DNA of 64,000 nucleotides from Amblyomma americanum (taxonomy: Eukaryota; Arthropoda; Arachnida; Ixodida; Ixodidae): positions 193,863,632-193,927,631 of the forward strand of contig NC_135497.1 in the NCBI RefSeq assembly GCF_052857255.1, written 5' to 3'. The first letter of the stretch is position 1. Each line of letters starts with the position of its first letter. Below are positions 62,772-64,000 of the stretch, piece after piece. The position numbers and the translations under genes are program-made. A model generated the notes under the pieces. The model saw nothing but the letters and a program-made list of their open reading frames with translations, was not told where the DNA came from and made no database searches.

Positions 62772-64000
62772 GTAAGCCATTCATTTAGCTCATTCCTGTT
62801 GAAATCTTTTTGCATCATGTCCTTTCTTGCAGTATCTTTGAAAAAACTATTGCCATTCGGTTGTTGCATTTTCTGGAAGTGTATTGATGACAAGGGCTTG
62901 AAGTGCGCCTTGAAACTCTGGCCTAGATACTTCTGGTAGTGCACAAATGATGCAAATATTTGAACAGTGTATGCCAAAATTTAAGCAAAGAGAGGAAATT
63001 GGAGCATTTATTTTGTAGCACAATAAACTTTCTTTAAATTGAACTTGGGGGGGCCAATTAGAATTCATTTTCATTTTATTTCGGACAGCAATACATGGTG
63101 TTCACGGGGAGAGGCTAAAGGAGACTAAGATGTCTCCTGACGAGGCCTAATACCCGCATTACACGTCGGTGCAGATGGTGCGGAGTAACATATCAGTAAC
63201 ATATCAGTGAGAACAGTGGTACATCAAACACAGCGCGACAGGAATTCAACATAGGCAATTACACAAGCACTGGTCAGGCAGAAAATAATACTGAAGAAGT
63301 CATCAACAATCATCAACAATTTGTTTATCTTATCAGAAGTGTCCTCACTAAGGCTATGTTAGCATGCAAAGATTGTCCATATACAGGAGCCTCATTAATT
63401 CAGATTTCAAGGGAGCAAAGATTTCTGAATTGTCAGAAGTGCATCATAATAGCATCGAAGATTAAATGTAATATGCTTTATGGATATTTATGCATACAAA
63501 TAGTATTTTGGAACTATTTCTTCCTCCAAACATCGCTAAAAGAGTTAGCGTAGCATAAATTACCAGCAGTCTCTTACTGGTTGTATGGTTGAAAAAAAGT
63601 TGCCAGTAATGCACTGGTTTCCCGATAGAGTAAAACCACGTTAATTGTGACCCCATAGGACTGAAAAAAAAAACGTCTGAATCATCCGAAGGTTGAATCA
63701 TCGAATGGCTACAAAGAAAGACTTTCAAAAAACTCTTTTGCATTGTGATTAAAAGATAGTCAGTGGTTGTCTGCTCTTCAGTGAAAACTGCACAGCAGTG
63801 TCATACTGTGCTGCATGCCCACTGTCAGGAATATCAAAGCAGGAGTTCTCCAAAATGGCAAGGCATTCCGCGGCCTCCTTTATAGGTGCAACTCGGTAGC
63901 TGTAGAGCCTCCTTACAAGCAGTGGCATCCTTCTAAAAAGGCTTCACCACACAAACAACAAGCAGCTCGCCATGAATGCACATTTTTGGTGCATAGAACC
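62772..64000. other. Intron after exon 11; unidentified repeats
   Basis: 63060-63300 (TTCATTTTATTTCGGACAGC, GACTAAGATGTCTCCTGACG, with ACATATCAGTA and CATCAACAAT short duplications) looks like a repeat 3' end in minus orientation. 63640-63930 resembles 24640-24900. No exon recognised. Confidence 0.4.

Overview
This window is eukaryotic, gene-poor and crowded with transposons. It looks like metastriate tick nuclear DNA (a Rhipicephalus- or Dermacentor-like relative). The main evidence is full-length and broken copies of a tRNA-derived SINE that I recognise from memory as tick Ruka, plus a second tRNA-SINE family. There are also many TA-flanked Tigger/pogo-like elements, two Ty3/gypsy LTR retrotransposons and pieces of non-LTR retrotransposons. 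A run of exactly 100 N (12075-12174) marks a scaffold gap.

I find one host gene. Eleven short exons on the + strand, spread from 4842 to 62771, splice in compatible phases into an internal part of about 490 residues of Virilizer/VIRMA (KIAA1429), the large alpha-solenoid scaffold of the nuclear m6A mRNA methyltransferase complex. The first and last exons of the gene lie outside the window. Introns range from 108 bp to 15 kb, and nearly everything else in the window is intronic transposon sequence. Two exons (12888-13085 and 20892-20979) each appear to lack one base: the splice sites and phases only agree if one nucleotide is restored. This points to consensus errors in a long-read assembly more than to a dead gene.

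Layout. 1-4841: LINE remnant on the - strand, two TTAA-flanked MITE-like elements sharing one TTAA, and a TIR element. 4842-13085: exons 1-3 with SINEs, a TIR element, an ancient repeat, a duplicated splice donor and the N gap. 13086-20706: LINE fragment, pogo-like element carrying a transposase N-terminal domain, and a triple nest of transposons. 20707-31165: exons 4-7 with TIR elements and a SINE-in-SINE insertion with a clean target duplication. 31166-41870: a TIR element, a decayed CsRn1-like gypsy element with both LTRs (36114-40367), a local tandem repeat, a Ruka SINE and exon 8. 41871-56952: an intron holding a young gypsy element (47414-52704) whose LTRs differ at about 2 of 175 bases and whose gag and pol are both open, itself inserted in an older inverted-repeat element. 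56953-64000: exons 9-11 and a Tigger element that still carries an open C-terminal transposase reading frame.

I found no tRNA or rRNA gene, CRISPR, operon or bacterial-type system, and no clearly new biological system. The features most worth following up are the intact gypsy element with its 16-nt gag/pol overlap, the duplicated and inactivated splice donor, the tandem acceptor, the two one-base gaps in virilizer, and the nested insertions, which can be dated relative to each other. All homology calls are by eye and from memory; no search was run.
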